From Rathayibacter sp. VKM Ac-2879 (GTDB taxonomy: Bacteria; Actinomycetota; Actinomycetes; Actinomycetales; Microbacteriaceae): 64,000 nucleotides of DNA. Location of the stretch: assembly GCF_015351245.1 (NCBI RefSeq), contig NZ_JADKSO010000001.1, positions 62,001 to 126,000 on the forward strand. The letters run 5' to 3'. How positions within the stretch are numbered: position 1 is the stretch's first letter; each line of letters opens with the position of its first letter. Made by a program: the position numbers and the translations under genes. Below the pieces are notes generated by a model. It was given only the letters and a program-made list of their open reading frames with translations, did not search any database and was not told the DNA's origin. Below, piece after piece: positions 25,084-32,434 of this stretch.

Positions 25084-27237
25084 TTATGCGTCGCGCATCC
25101 CCGCCGTCACCACGAGGCTTTCGCCGTCCTCGGCCACGTCGACCAGCACAACGTCACCGTCGCGGATCGCGCCGCTCAACAGCGCCGTGGCGAGCTGATC
25201 GTCGATCGTGCGCTGCATGAGTCGCCGCAGCGGTCGCGCCCCGTAGTTCGGGTCGTAGCCGCGCTCGGCCAGCCAGCCGCGGGCCGCGGGCGTGACCGCC
25301 AGATCGAGCCGACGCTCCGCCAGCCGCCTCGAGAGCCGGTCGACGTAGAGCGACACGATCTCGCCCAGCTCGGTGCGGTCGAGCGCCTCGAAGATCACGA
25401 TGTCGTCGAGCCTGTTCACGAACTCGGGCTTGAAGGCCTGCCGCACCAGCTGCTGCACCGCCTCCTCCTTCTGAGCCCGCGAGAGCGTCTGATCGACGAG
25501 GAACTGCGAGCCCAGGTTGGAGGTCAGGATGAGGATCGTGTTGCGGAAGTCGACCGTGCGACCCTGGCCGTCGGTGAGCCGGCCGTCGTCGAGAACCTGC
25601 AACAGCACGTCGAACACCTCGGGGTGCGCCTTCTCGATCTCGTCGAGAAGCACCACCGAGTAGGGGCGACGTCGCACCGCCTCGGTCAACTGGCCGCCCT
25701 GCTCGTAGCCGATGTACCCGGGAGGCGCGCCCACCAGCCGCGAGACGGCGAACTTCTCGCCGTACTCCGACATGTCGATGCGGACCATCGCCTTCTCGTC
25801 GTCGAAGAGGTGGTCGGCGAGCGCCTTCGCCAGCTCCGTCTTGCCGACTCCGGTGGGGCCGAGGAACAAGAACGAGCCGGTGGGCCGGTCGGGATCCGAG
25901 ATCCCCGCCCGCGTGCGGCGGACGGCATCGGACACGGCCGAGACCGCCTCGTCCTGCCCGATCAGGCGACGGTGCAGCTCGGTCTCGAGGTGGAGGAGCT
26001 TCTCGGTCTCACCCTGCAGGAGGCGGCCGACCGGGATGCCGGTCCACGCGGCGATCACGGCCGCGATGTCGTCGGCGGTGACCTGCTCGTTGACCATGCG
26101 ACCCTCGGCGGGATCCTCCTCCGCCTCGGCCGCGGCGAGCTCCCGCTCAATCACGGGGATGTCGCCGTAGAGCAGCTTCGACGCGCGCTCGAGCTTGCCC
26201 TCGCGCTGGGCCCGTTCGGCGGCGATGCGCAGCGCGTCGAGCCTGTTCTTCAGATCGCCCACGCGGTTGAGGGAGGCGCGCTCCCGCTCCCAGCGCTGCT
26301 GCAGCTCATCGAGCTGGGCGCCTCGGCGAGCGAGGTCCTCGCGCAGCTTCTCGAGCCGCGCCTTCGAGGCCTCGTCCTTCTCCTTCTTCAGCGCCAGCTC
26401 CTCGAGCTTCAGCCGGTCGACGGAGCGGCGGAGCTCGTCGATCTCGACGGGCGCGGAGTCGATCTCCATCCGGAGGCGCGAGGCAGCCTCGTCGATCAGG
26501 TCGATGGCCTTATCGGGCAGTTGGCGTGCGGTGATGTAGCGGTTCGAGAGGGAGGCGGCGGCGACCAATGCGGAGTCGGCGATGGCGACCTTGTGGTGCG
26601 CCTCGTACCGCTCCTTCAGACCGCGGAGGATCGCGACGGTGTCCTCCACGCTGGGCTCGCCGACGAACACCTGCTGGAACCGTCGCTCGAGCGCGGCGTC
26701 CTTCTCGATGTACTGGCGGTATTCGTCGAGTGTCGTGGCACCGATCATCCGGAGCTCGCCGCGGGCCAGCATGGGCTTGAGCATGTTCGCCGCGGCGACC
26801 GAACCCTCGCCGCCGCCCGCACCCATGAGGGTGTGCAGCTCGTCGATGAAGGTGATGATGCGCCCCTCGGACTCCTCGATTTCGTGGAGGACGGCCTTGA
26901 GGCGCTCCTCGAACTCGCCGCGGTACTTCGCGCCGGCGATGAGGGCCGAGAGGTCGAGGCTGACGAGCTGCTTGCCCTTGAGGCTCTCGGCGACGTCGCC
27001 CGCGACGATCCTCTGGGCGAGGCCTTCGACGACGGCGGTCTTGCCGACGCCGGGCTCGCCGATGAGGACGGGGTTGTTCTTGGTTCGGCGGGTCAGCACC
27101 TGGCTGACACGTCGGATCTCGGCGTCGCGTCCGATCACCGGGTCGAGCTTGCCGCTCGCGGCGATAGCGGTGAGGTTGACGCCGTACTGCTCGAGGGCGG
27201 ACTTCTCATCCTGCTGGGGTGTCCGACCGGCCTGCAT
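25084..27237 (-). CDS. clpB: ClpB-type disaggregase without the Clp N-domain
   Basis: 717 aa AAA+ chaperone that, with DnaK, pulls proteins out of aggregates. Nucleotide-binding domain 1 has GEPGVGKT (60-67) and [17 protein letters not shown]. The coiled-coil M-domain (about 270-400, [21 protein letters not shown] and [13 protein letters not shown]) identifies ClpB rather than ClpC or ClpA. Domain 2 has [19 protein letters not shown], the pore loop GYIGYEQGG and [40 protein letters not shown]. It begins directly with QYGVNLT, so the Clp-N double repeat is absent. The ATG is set by GAGGAG six bases upstream. A HAIR operator precedes it. Confidence 0.93.
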   Translation of the reverse strand: MQAGRTPQQDEKSALEQYGVNLTAIAASGKLDPVIGRDAEIRRVSQVLTRRTKNNPVLIGEPGVGKTAVVEGLAQRIVAGDVAESLKGKQLVSLDLSALIAGAKYRGEFEERLKAVLHEIEESEGRIITFIDELHTLMGAGGGEGSVAAANMLKPMLARGELRMIGATTLDEYRQYIEKDAALERRFQQVFVGEPSVEDTVAILRGLKERYEAHHKVAIADSALVAAASLSNRYITARQLPDKAIDLIDEAASRLRMEIDSAPVEIDELRRSVDRLKLEELALKKEKDEASKARLEKLREDLARRGAQLDELQQRWERERASLNRVGDLKNRLDALRIAAERAQREGKLERASKLLYGDIPVIERELAAAEAEEDPAEGRMVNEQVTADDIAAVIAAWTGIPVGRLLQGETEKLLHLETELHRRLIGQDEAVSAVSDAVRRTRAGISDPDRPTGSFLFLGPTGVGKTELAKALADHLFDDEKAMVRIDMSEYGEKFAVSRLVGAPPGYIGYEQGGQLTEAVRRRPYSVVLLDEIEKAHPEVFDVLLQVLDDGRLTDGQGRTVDFRNTILILTSNLGSQFLVDQTLSRAQKEEAVQQLVRQAFKPEFVNRLDDIVIFEALDRTELGEIVSLYVDRLSRRLAERRLDLAVTPAARGWLAERGYDPNYGARPLRRLMQRTIDDQLATALLSGAIRDGDVVLVDVAEDGESLVVTAGMRDA

Positions 27238-27258
27238 GGTGGTCTCCTCTGTGGTCAA

Positions 27259-27283
27259 AAGTTGAGTACGACTGACTCAACTT
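27259..27283 (-). promoter_or_regulatory. HAIR operator (HspR site) upstream of clpB
   Basis: AAGTTGAGT-N7-ACTCAACTT, perfect 9-bp arms. The HspR-associated inverted repeat consensus is CTTGAGT-N7-ACTCAAG; spacing and six of seven core bases per arm agree. It ends 22 bases before the clpB start codon, where bound HspR would block transcription until heat shock. Confidence 0.85.
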
Positions 27284-27344
27284 TACCCCTCGGGCGGCTA
27301 TTCCCGGAGGAGATGCTCCCGGTCCGAGCCGGCCAGCGCGAGCA

Positions 27345-28187
27345 TCACAGTCGTGGCCAGCGGGCCCGGGCGAAGCAGAACAGCCCATAGGCGATGAGGC
27401 CGACCGCCACGAACGTCAGCAGCACGACTCCCGCCGGCAGCCCGACCAGCGACGTCAACGCCTCGTCGAGGCCGCCCGCCTGCCCGGGATCGTGCTGCAC
27501 CGCAGCCACGATGAGCAGCACCCCGAACACGCCGAGCACGATGCCCTTCGCGATGTACCCGGCGATGCCGAGGCCCGTGACGACCCGGCCCGCAGTCCCT
27601 CCGGGTTGAGCGACGTTCTCGAGGAACGTCCGACTCCCTCCTCGGTAGACGAAGACGACGCCGACCGCGAAGACGGCGAGACCCACGACGACGAGCACCG
27701 CGACTCCGCCCGGCGCCGCCAGGACCTGGGCGCTCGCGCTCTCGGACGATTGCGACGAATTCGAGCTCCCCCCGGAGGCGAAGGTCAGCGCCGTCACGCC
27801 CAGCGCCGCGTAGACCACGGCCTTCGCCGCCTCCTTGAGCCTGGCGCCCCACGTCGCCATCGCGCTCGTGCGGCGAGGCACGAGGAACGCCTCCAGGAGC
27901 CCCCAGACGGCGAGCCCGAAGAGCCCCGCCGTGCACGTCCAGAGCACTGCGGCACCGCCGGGCTGCGCGGCAAGCGAGCCGAGGGCACCGCTCTGATCGG
28001 CCTCGCCTCCGCCGCCCCCCGCGACACCCAGCGCGATGAGGCCGATGACGACGTGGACGAGGCCGTTGGCGGCATAGCCGAATCGCGCGAGCGTGCGCAC
28101 CGCGGTCGAGTCCTGGACATCATCGGCCGTGCGTTTCGCTCGGCTGCTGGTCGGAGTGTTCACAGGGCGGACCGTACGCGTTTCCAC
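27345..28187 (-). CDS. DUF1206 family membrane protein
   Basis: About 280 aa with six membrane helices arranged as three internal two-helix repeats: VRTLARFGYAANGLVHVVIGLIALGVA, LKEAAKAVVYAALGVTALTFAS and VVTGLGIAGYIAKGIVLGVFGVLL. The repeated G-Y/V-x-A-x-G-x-V-x-x-x-I-G pattern identifies DUF1206, a family of unknown function in actinobacteria. Ser/Gly-rich loops lie between repeats (GGSSNSSQSSESAS). Two GTG starts are possible (28187 or 28163) and neither has a good ribosome binding site. It ends about 85 bases before the clpB promoter and is probably monocistronic. Confidence 0.82.
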   Translation of the reverse strand: METRTVRPVNTPTSSRAKRTADDVQDSTAVRTLARFGYAANGLVHVVIGLIALGVAGGGGGEADQSGALGSLAAQPGGAAVLWTCTAGLFGLAVWGLLEAFLVPRRTSAMATWGARLKEAAKAVVYAALGVTALTFASGGSSNSSQSSESASAQVLAAPGGVAVLVVVGLAVFAVGVVFVYRGGSRTFLENVAQPGGTAGRVVTGLGIAGYIAKGIVLGVFGVLLIVAAVQHDPGQAGGLDEALTSLVGLPAGVVLLTFVAVGLIAYGLFCFARARWPRL

Positions 28188-28264
28188 AGGGCTGCGCAGC
28201 CCCTTGCCGACGACATCGGTGCAGTGGAGGCGTTCGCTCGCGCGGACGACTCACGTCACTCGCG

Positions 28265-28307
28265 GTTGTGCACCGGTTATCCCCCGTTGTCCACAGAGTT
28301 GTCCACA
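28265..28307. promoter_or_regulatory. DnaA-box cluster
   Basis: TTGTCCACA occurs perfectly at 28287-28295 and 28299-28307 in the same orientation, 12 bases apart. Near matches are TTATCCCCC at 28277-28285 and TTGTGCACC at 28265-28273. TTGTCCACA is the high-GC actinobacterial DnaA box. It lies upstream of the DUF1206 gene and beyond the stop of the DUF2017 gene. No dnaA, dnaN or AT-rich unwinding element is nearby, so this is not an origin. Confidence 0.6.
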
Positions 28308-28328
28308 GCTGTGGAGTGGCTAGAGCGC

Positions 28329-28853
28329 CTAGACGTCGATGGCGCGGACGAGCCCGTCCTGGATCCCGCCGAGCCAGTCGTAGACGCTCCGGATGGCCGC
28401 GCCCGCGTCGTCCGTCGGCTCGACGTCGTCGCTGTGCTCGATGCCGAGTCGCGCGGCCAGCGCCAAGCGCATGTCGGTCAACGCGCGGAGCCACGCGAGC
28501 GCCTGCGGAGGGTCGAGACGCACCGCTACCTCGCCCAGGCCCGCGAAGACGCCGCTGTGACCCGATCCGTCGCCGGAGTCGAGGGCGGCGGCGACAGCGC
28601 GGGCATCGTCCATCTTGCGCCCGGCGAGGTCCGGCGCCGTGAATCGGCGGAACTCGGCGGCAGCCTCGGGGTCGTCTCGGTACGCGTCGGGCAGGAGGCG
28701 CGCGAGCGCAGGATCCGCGAGCGCCTCCTCCGAGGACCCCCCGCGGTCGAGGAGCTCGAGCATCTCCCCCGCGAGGTGCCGGAGGATCCCCGCCTCCTCG
28801 CGATCGAAGCGGGCGACGGCGGCGCCCGACGAGTCACGCCGGAAGGCCCGCAT
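28329..28853 (-). CDS. DUF2017 family protein
   Basis: 174 aa, mainly helical, acidic and soluble. The start MRAFRRDSSGAAVARFDREEAGILRHLAGEMLELL is the standard beginning of DUF2017. Later segments (LARLLPDAYRDDPEAAAEFRRFT and AWLRALTDMRLALAARLGIEHSDD, then SVYDWLGGIQDGLVRAI) fit the family. In M. tuberculosis the same pair occurs as Rv1331 (clpS) and Rv1332. The gene begins 28 bases after clpS, in the same operon. Members are sometimes named transcriptional regulators, but no DNA-binding motif is visible. A link to ClpS-dependent proteolysis is inferred from conserved neighbourhood. Confidence 0.85.
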   Translation of the reverse strand: MRAFRRDSSGAAVARFDREEAGILRHLAGEMLELLDRGGSSEEALADPALARLLPDAYRDDPEAAAEFRRFTAPDLAGRKMDDARAVAAALDSGDGSGHSGVFAGLGEVAVRLDPPQALAWLRALTDMRLALAARLGIEHSDDVEPTDDAGAAIRSVYDWLGGIQDGLVRAIDV

Positions 28854-28881
28854 CAGAGTCCGCCTCCGGAGACGGCCGCGC

Positions 28882-29172
28882 TCACGCGTCCGCCTTCTGC
28901 AGGGTCGCCCACAGGCCGTAGCCGTGCATCGCCTCCACGTGCCTCTCCATCTCTTCGCGATTGCCGGTCGCGACCACGGCGCGCCCCTCCGTGTGCACCT
29001 GCAACATGAGGCGCTCGGACTCGGCACGGCTGAAGCCGAAGTAGCTGCGGAACACGAAGGACACGTACGACATCAGGTTGACGGGGTCGTCCCAGACGAG
29101 CACGATCCACGGCATGTCGGCCGCCGAGCGGGTCACCAGCCGTTCGTCCGCACGTTCGATCGTGTCCGCCAC
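28882..29172 (-). CDS. clpS: ATP-dependent Clp protease adaptor ClpS
   Basis: 96 aa N-end-rule adaptor that hands substrates to the ClpCP/ClpAP protease. PWIVLVWDDPVNLMSYVSFVFRSYFG contains the D-D-P-V-N segment of the ligand pocket. LMLQVHTEGRAVVATGNREEMERHVEAMHGYGLWATLQ is the matching second half, with V-H-T-E-G as the contact loop to the Clp N-domain. The GTG start lies 6 bases after a minus-strand TAGGCT, so a leaderless mRNA is expected. The GGAGGA between them is too close to serve as a Shine-Dalgarno. First gene of an operon with DUF2017. Confidence 0.93.
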   Translation of the reverse strand: MADTIERADERLVTRSAADMPWIVLVWDDPVNLMSYVSFVFRSYFGFSRAESERLMLQVHTEGRAVVATGNREEMERHVEAMHGYGLWATLQKADA

Positions 29173-29178
29173 TCCTCC

Positions 29179-29184
29179 AGCCTA
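29179..29184 (-). promoter_or_regulatory. -10 hexamer, leaderless start of clpS
   Basis: TAGGCT on the minus strand ends 6 bases before the GTG at 29172. Confidence 0.55.
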
Positions 29185-29231
29185 GGTCGGCGGCGCGGTG
29201 TCGTGGCGTCGGAGGCGGAGGGCCGCCCGGG

Positions 29232-30158
29232 TCAGCCGGCCAACGGGGACAGCACCTCGCGGGCGAAGAAGTCGAGGTGATCGAGGTCGTGCAGATCCAG
29301 GAACTGGAGGTAGACGCGCTCGACGCCCGCGTCGCGGAGGGAGCCGAGGCGGTCCACCGTCTCCTGTACTCCGCCTGCGATGCCGTGTTCGCGGAGCTCG
29401 GCCGGCTCGCGCCCGACGGCCGAGGCGCGGCGCGTGAACTCGGCCTCGTCGTGTCCGCCGACCGCGACGAGCGCCACGGAGTGCACGAGCGAGGAGGGCT
29501 CGCGGCCGATGGCCCGGCAGGCGTCATCGACACGGTCGAATGCCGCGGGAATCGCGTCGAACTCGGGGAAGGGAAGGTTGAACTCGCTCGCGAAGCGGGC
29601 GGCGAGAGCGGGCGTCCGCTTCGGGCCGCCTCCACCCACGATGATCGGCAGGGGGAGGCGCGCCGGCTTGGGCAGGGCAGGCGAGTCGGTGAGCGTGTAG
29701 TGCTCGCCCGCGAACGAGTAGCGCTCGCCGACCGGGGTCGACCAGAGGCCGGTGACGATCTCGAGCTGCTCCTCGAGCAGATCGAAACGCCGCGGCGGGA
29801 ACGGGATGCCGGCGGCCGCGTGCTCCTGCTCGAACCAGCCGGTGCCGAGGCCCAGCTCCGCACGGCCGCCGGACATCGCGTCGACTTGCGCGACCTGGAT
29901 CGCGAGGATTCCCGGCTGGCGGTAGGTGACGGAGGAGACGAGGGTGCCGAGCGCGATCCGCGTGGTCTCGCGCGCGAGGCCCGCGAGGCTCGTCCACGCG
30001 TCGGAGGGCCCGACTCCGGGATCGCCCTCGCCCATGCGGAGGTAGTGATCGGAGCGGAAGAACCCGTCGTAGCCGAGAGATTCGGTGGCCTGGGCGACGG
30101 CGAGGAGATCGTCGTAGCTCGCGCCCTGTTGGGGTTCGGTGAAGACTCTGAACTGCAC
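29232..30158 (-). CDS. LLM-class F420-dependent oxidoreductase
   Basis: 308 aa luciferase-like TIM barrel. VQFRVFTEPQQGASYDDLLAVAQATESLGYDGFFRSDHYLRMG, then TTRIALGTLVSSVTYRQPGILAIQVAQVDAMSGGRAELGLGTGWFEQEH and PLPIIVGGGGPKRTPALAARFASEFN are diagnostic of the F420-using branch (GTGWFEQEHxxxGIPFPP). These reduce or oxidise metabolites with coenzyme F420; the substrate is unknown. I place the start at the GTG giving VQFRVFTEP because family members begin there, rather than six codons upstream. It is followed by clpS on the same strand after 59 bases, and clpS has its own promoter. Confidence 0.88.
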   Translation of the reverse strand: MQFRVFTEPQQGASYDDLLAVAQATESLGYDGFFRSDHYLRMGEGDPGVGPSDAWTSLAGLARETTRIALGTLVSSVTYRQPGILAIQVAQVDAMSGGRAELGLGTGWFEQEHAAAGIPFPPRRFDLLEEQLEIVTGLWSTPVGERYSFAGEHYTLTDSPALPKPARLPLPIIVGGGGPKRTPALAARFASEFNLPFPEFDAIPAAFDRVDDACRAIGREPSSLVHSVALVAVGGHDEAEFTRRASAVGREPAELREHGIAGGVQETVDRLGSLRDAGVERVYLQFLDLHDLDHLDFFAREVLSPLAG

Positions 30159-30214
30159 CCGACCAGCCTCGCGCACACGCTGGGCTCGCGCGAGCCCCCG
30201 GGTGCGGAGCGGGC

Positions 30215-30418
30215 TCAGCTGGGCGAGGGGACGACCGGATGCTCCGGCGGGTCCTGCTCATCGCCGAGGCGAGCGTCGGCGCCCTCGTCCAGGGCCTCGT
30301 CGAGTGCCTCCGGGTCGTCGACCTCAGCCGGATCCTCTGGCGGCACAGGCAGAGAGTCGACGTCGGGTCGCGTGGTGTCGGTGACGTTCTCGGGGGCGTC
30401 GAAGCCGAAGCTGCTCAT
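30215..30418 (-). CDS. Small acidic protein, unknown
   Basis: 67 aa, strongly acidic and proline-rich (PVPPEDPAEVDDPEALDEALDEGADARLGDEQDPPEHP), with no hydrophobic segment; likely disordered. The ATG has AGAGG five bases upstream, which supports a real gene despite its size. It lies 56 bases before the LLM oxidoreductase gene on the same strand and could be co-transcribed with it. I recognise no family. Confidence 0.55.
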   Translation of the reverse strand: MSSFGFDAPENVTDTTRPDVDSLPVPPEDPAEVDDPEALDEALDEGADARLGDEQDPPEHPVVPSPS

Positions 30419-30591
30419 GGTTGCCTCTCCGCGGCGCGCCGGGGAGGCGGCGCCGCTGGGGGCAGCCTAGGTCGCGCTGTCGGAGCAGTCACGGCCTTGA
30501 CGCATGAGCGAACGCACACGGGAGAAGAGGCGACCGGCAGTCTCCGGAGGCGCCGGCGTCCTAGAGTGTGCGACGACGGGGAGGGGCCGGG

Positions 30592-31338
30592 ATGGCGATC
30601 AAGCCCGAGGGCGACTACGGCATCGATGCACCGTGGGTGCCGTGGATGTGGGTCGGCTACACCGTCCTCTACGCCGCGCTCACCGCGGCGGCGGCGACCC
30701 TCTGGAACGACGAGTGGTGGGTGGTCGCGCTCTTCGCCCTGCTCACCGTCGTGTTCGCAGCGGCGGCGGCGCTCTACTGGTATGTCTCCCTCCGCGGCAA
30801 GTTCGTCCTCTGGGATCGACTCCTGTCCACTGTCGCGCTGCCCTCCGGGGCCAGAGTGCTCGACCTCGGATGCGGACACGGGATGGTCTCGATCATGACG
30901 GCGCTGCGCTCACCCGAGAGCACCGTCACCGGCATCGATCTCTGGCGGTCCATCGACCAGTCCGGCAACACACCGGATGCCGCCCGCAGCAATGCCGAAC
31001 TGAACGGCGTGGGCGATCGCGTGCGCTTCGACACCGGCGACATGACAAAGCTGCCGTACCCCGACGGCTCCTTCGACCTCGTCACCGCGAGCGTCTCGAT
31101 CCACAACATCCGCAGCAGGGAGGGGCGACGCACCGCGATCGCCGAGGCGGCCCGCGTGCTCGCCCCCGGAGGCCGCATCGTCGCCGCCGACATCCGGCGG
31201 ACCACGGAGTACGCCGACGACCTCCGCTCGGCGGGATTCGCCGTCACGACCCTCCCGCTCGGCTGGCGCGGCTGGTGGAGCGGACCGTGGATGAGCACGA
31301 CCGCCGTCAGCGCAGCGATGCCGAGCCGCCCGGCCTGA
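30592..31338 (+). CDS. Membrane-anchored class I SAM methyltransferase
   Basis: 248 aa. Two membrane helices come first (about residues 18-38 and 44-66: WMWVGYTVLYAALTAAAATLW and WWVVALFALLTVVFAAAAALYWY). The catalytic domain follows: VLDLGCGHGMVSIMTAL (motif I), VTGIDLWRSIDQSGNTPDAARSNAELNGV, VRFDTGDMTKLPYPDGSFDLVTASVSIHNI (motif II) and RVLAPGGRIVAADI (motif III). The methyl acceptor is unknown; membrane anchoring suggests a lipid or quinone-like substrate, as inference. The ATG is chosen for the GAGGGG site; a TAGAGT about 24 bases upstream may be its -10. Confidence 0.85.
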   Translation: MAIKPEGDYGIDAPWVPWMWVGYTVLYAALTAAAATLWNDEWWVVALFALLTVVFAAAAALYWYVSLRGKFVLWDRLLSTVALPSGARVLDLGCGHGMVSIMTALRSPESTVTGIDLWRSIDQSGNTPDAARSNAELNGVGDRVRFDTGDMTKLPYPDGSFDLVTASVSIHNIRSREGRRTAIAEAARVLAPGGRIVAADIRRTTEYADDLRSAGFAVTTLPLGWRGWWSGPWMSTTAVSAAMPSRPA

Positions 31339-31369
31339 GGTCACGCCCCCGTCGGTCGGCGGGAGGCGC

Positions 31370-32269
31370 TCAGTGCACGTACTCGAGGAGGTCGACGCCG
31401 AGGGTGCGCATGCCCTCGAGGACCGAGAGGCGGTAGCGGAGACTCGCGTCGTCGAACTGGGTGAGCAACGCGTACGAGACGCTCGCGCGGGGGCCGCGCA
31501 GCACCCCCGCCTCCGCTCGGATGCCCACGTCGACGCCGACCGTGTTGACGACGAGCACCCCGTGGTCGGGCGCGCGGTGGGCCAACGGGTCGAGGCCGAA
31601 GGCGGAGGCGACCATCGACTGATCGGTGTTGAGCGACAGCCAGCCGATCACACGAGAACTCACCGCGGAGTCGACGATCTCGCCATTGGCGAGCGTCGCC
31701 AGCAGCCAGGTCAGTTCACGCGCCGAGCCGATCGAGAGCTGCGGCGCATCGTCGGGGCCGCGCTCGTCGCGGACGACGTCGAGCAGGGCGGTGCGGGAGA
31801 GGCCGAGCGCCTCCGCCCGCTCGCGCACGGCGTCGAGGCCGACGCGACGGAGGAGGACGTTGGTGGCCAGAGAGTCGCTCGTCGCGCCGACCAGTGCCGC
31901 GAGGTCGGCGATGGGCATCGACGGCACCTGGAGGTGTTGCCAGAGCCCGGAGCCGCTCACCGCGTCCGCGGCGGTGCGGTCGACGAGGCGCAGGTTCTCT
32001 TGAGGTTCGGCTGCGAGCCGTGCGGCGACCTCGATGAGCAGGACGATCGTGCCGATCGACGCGGTCGGCATCGAGACGGAGTCGTCGACGGCGAACAGGA
32101 TGCGACCGGTCGCGAGGTCGACGGCGCGGGCCGAGACCACGACTCCGTCGAGAGCCAGCCGGCCGAGAGCGTCGAAGCCGCGCTGGAAGTTGTCGTGCTC
32201 GTTCGCTCCCTTGTGGCGCCCCCGGCGGGCACGTCGGTTCTCACGGCGGGTCGTGTGGGTGGGGATCAC
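31370..32269 (-). CDS. Class A beta-lactamase-fold protein lacking catalytic motifs
   Basis: 299 aa from a GTG with a basic N-terminal tail, no signal peptide. The fold is that of serine hydrolases of the class A beta-lactamase type: FAVDDSVSMPTASIGTIVLLIEVAARL aligns with the SxxK helix, ATSDSLATNVLLRRVGLDAV with the SDN loop, IGSARELTWLLATLANGEIVDSAVS and VNTVGVDVGIRAEAGVLRGP with the KTG strand. In this copy SxxK reads S-I-G-T, SDN reads S-D-S and KTG reads N-T-V. All three catalytic motifs have lost key residues, so hydrolysis is unlikely. A binding or regulatory role is possible. The start codon is uncertain. Confidence 0.75.
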   Translation of the reverse strand: MIPTHTTRRENRRARRGRHKGANEHDNFQRGFDALGRLALDGVVVSARAVDLATGRILFAVDDSVSMPTASIGTIVLLIEVAARLAAEPQENLRLVDRTAADAVSGSGLWQHLQVPSMPIADLAALVGATSDSLATNVLLRRVGLDAVRERAEALGLSRTALLDVVRDERGPDDAPQLSIGSARELTWLLATLANGEIVDSAVSSRVIGWLSLNTDQSMVASAFGLDPLAHRAPDHGVLVVNTVGVDVGIRAEAGVLRGPRASVSYALLTQFDDASLRYRLSVLEGMRTLGVDLLEYVH

Positions 32270-32434
32270 TGCGATTGCGGCCCCTCTACGGGTGATGGAA
32301 CGGTTGTGCTGGGGGGACCGAGGTCCCTCGACGCGCCGGAGGGACGCGCGATGAGCGAACGAACCCGAGGCGACGGTCGGCTCTCGCTGCCCGGGGGAAC
32401 TCGTCCGCGGTGCGGTGAGCAGTGTCGACGGCGA

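Noticed and set aside
24154-27390. A 1078-codon plus-strand open frame
   Set aside because: It is antisense to radC-like and clpB, low in sequence complexity and rich in Arg/Glu/His; no domain.
28265-28307. DnaA boxes as the chromosomal origin
   Set aside because: An actinobacterial origin has many more boxes, lies between dnaA and dnaN and has an AT-rich element. None is here.
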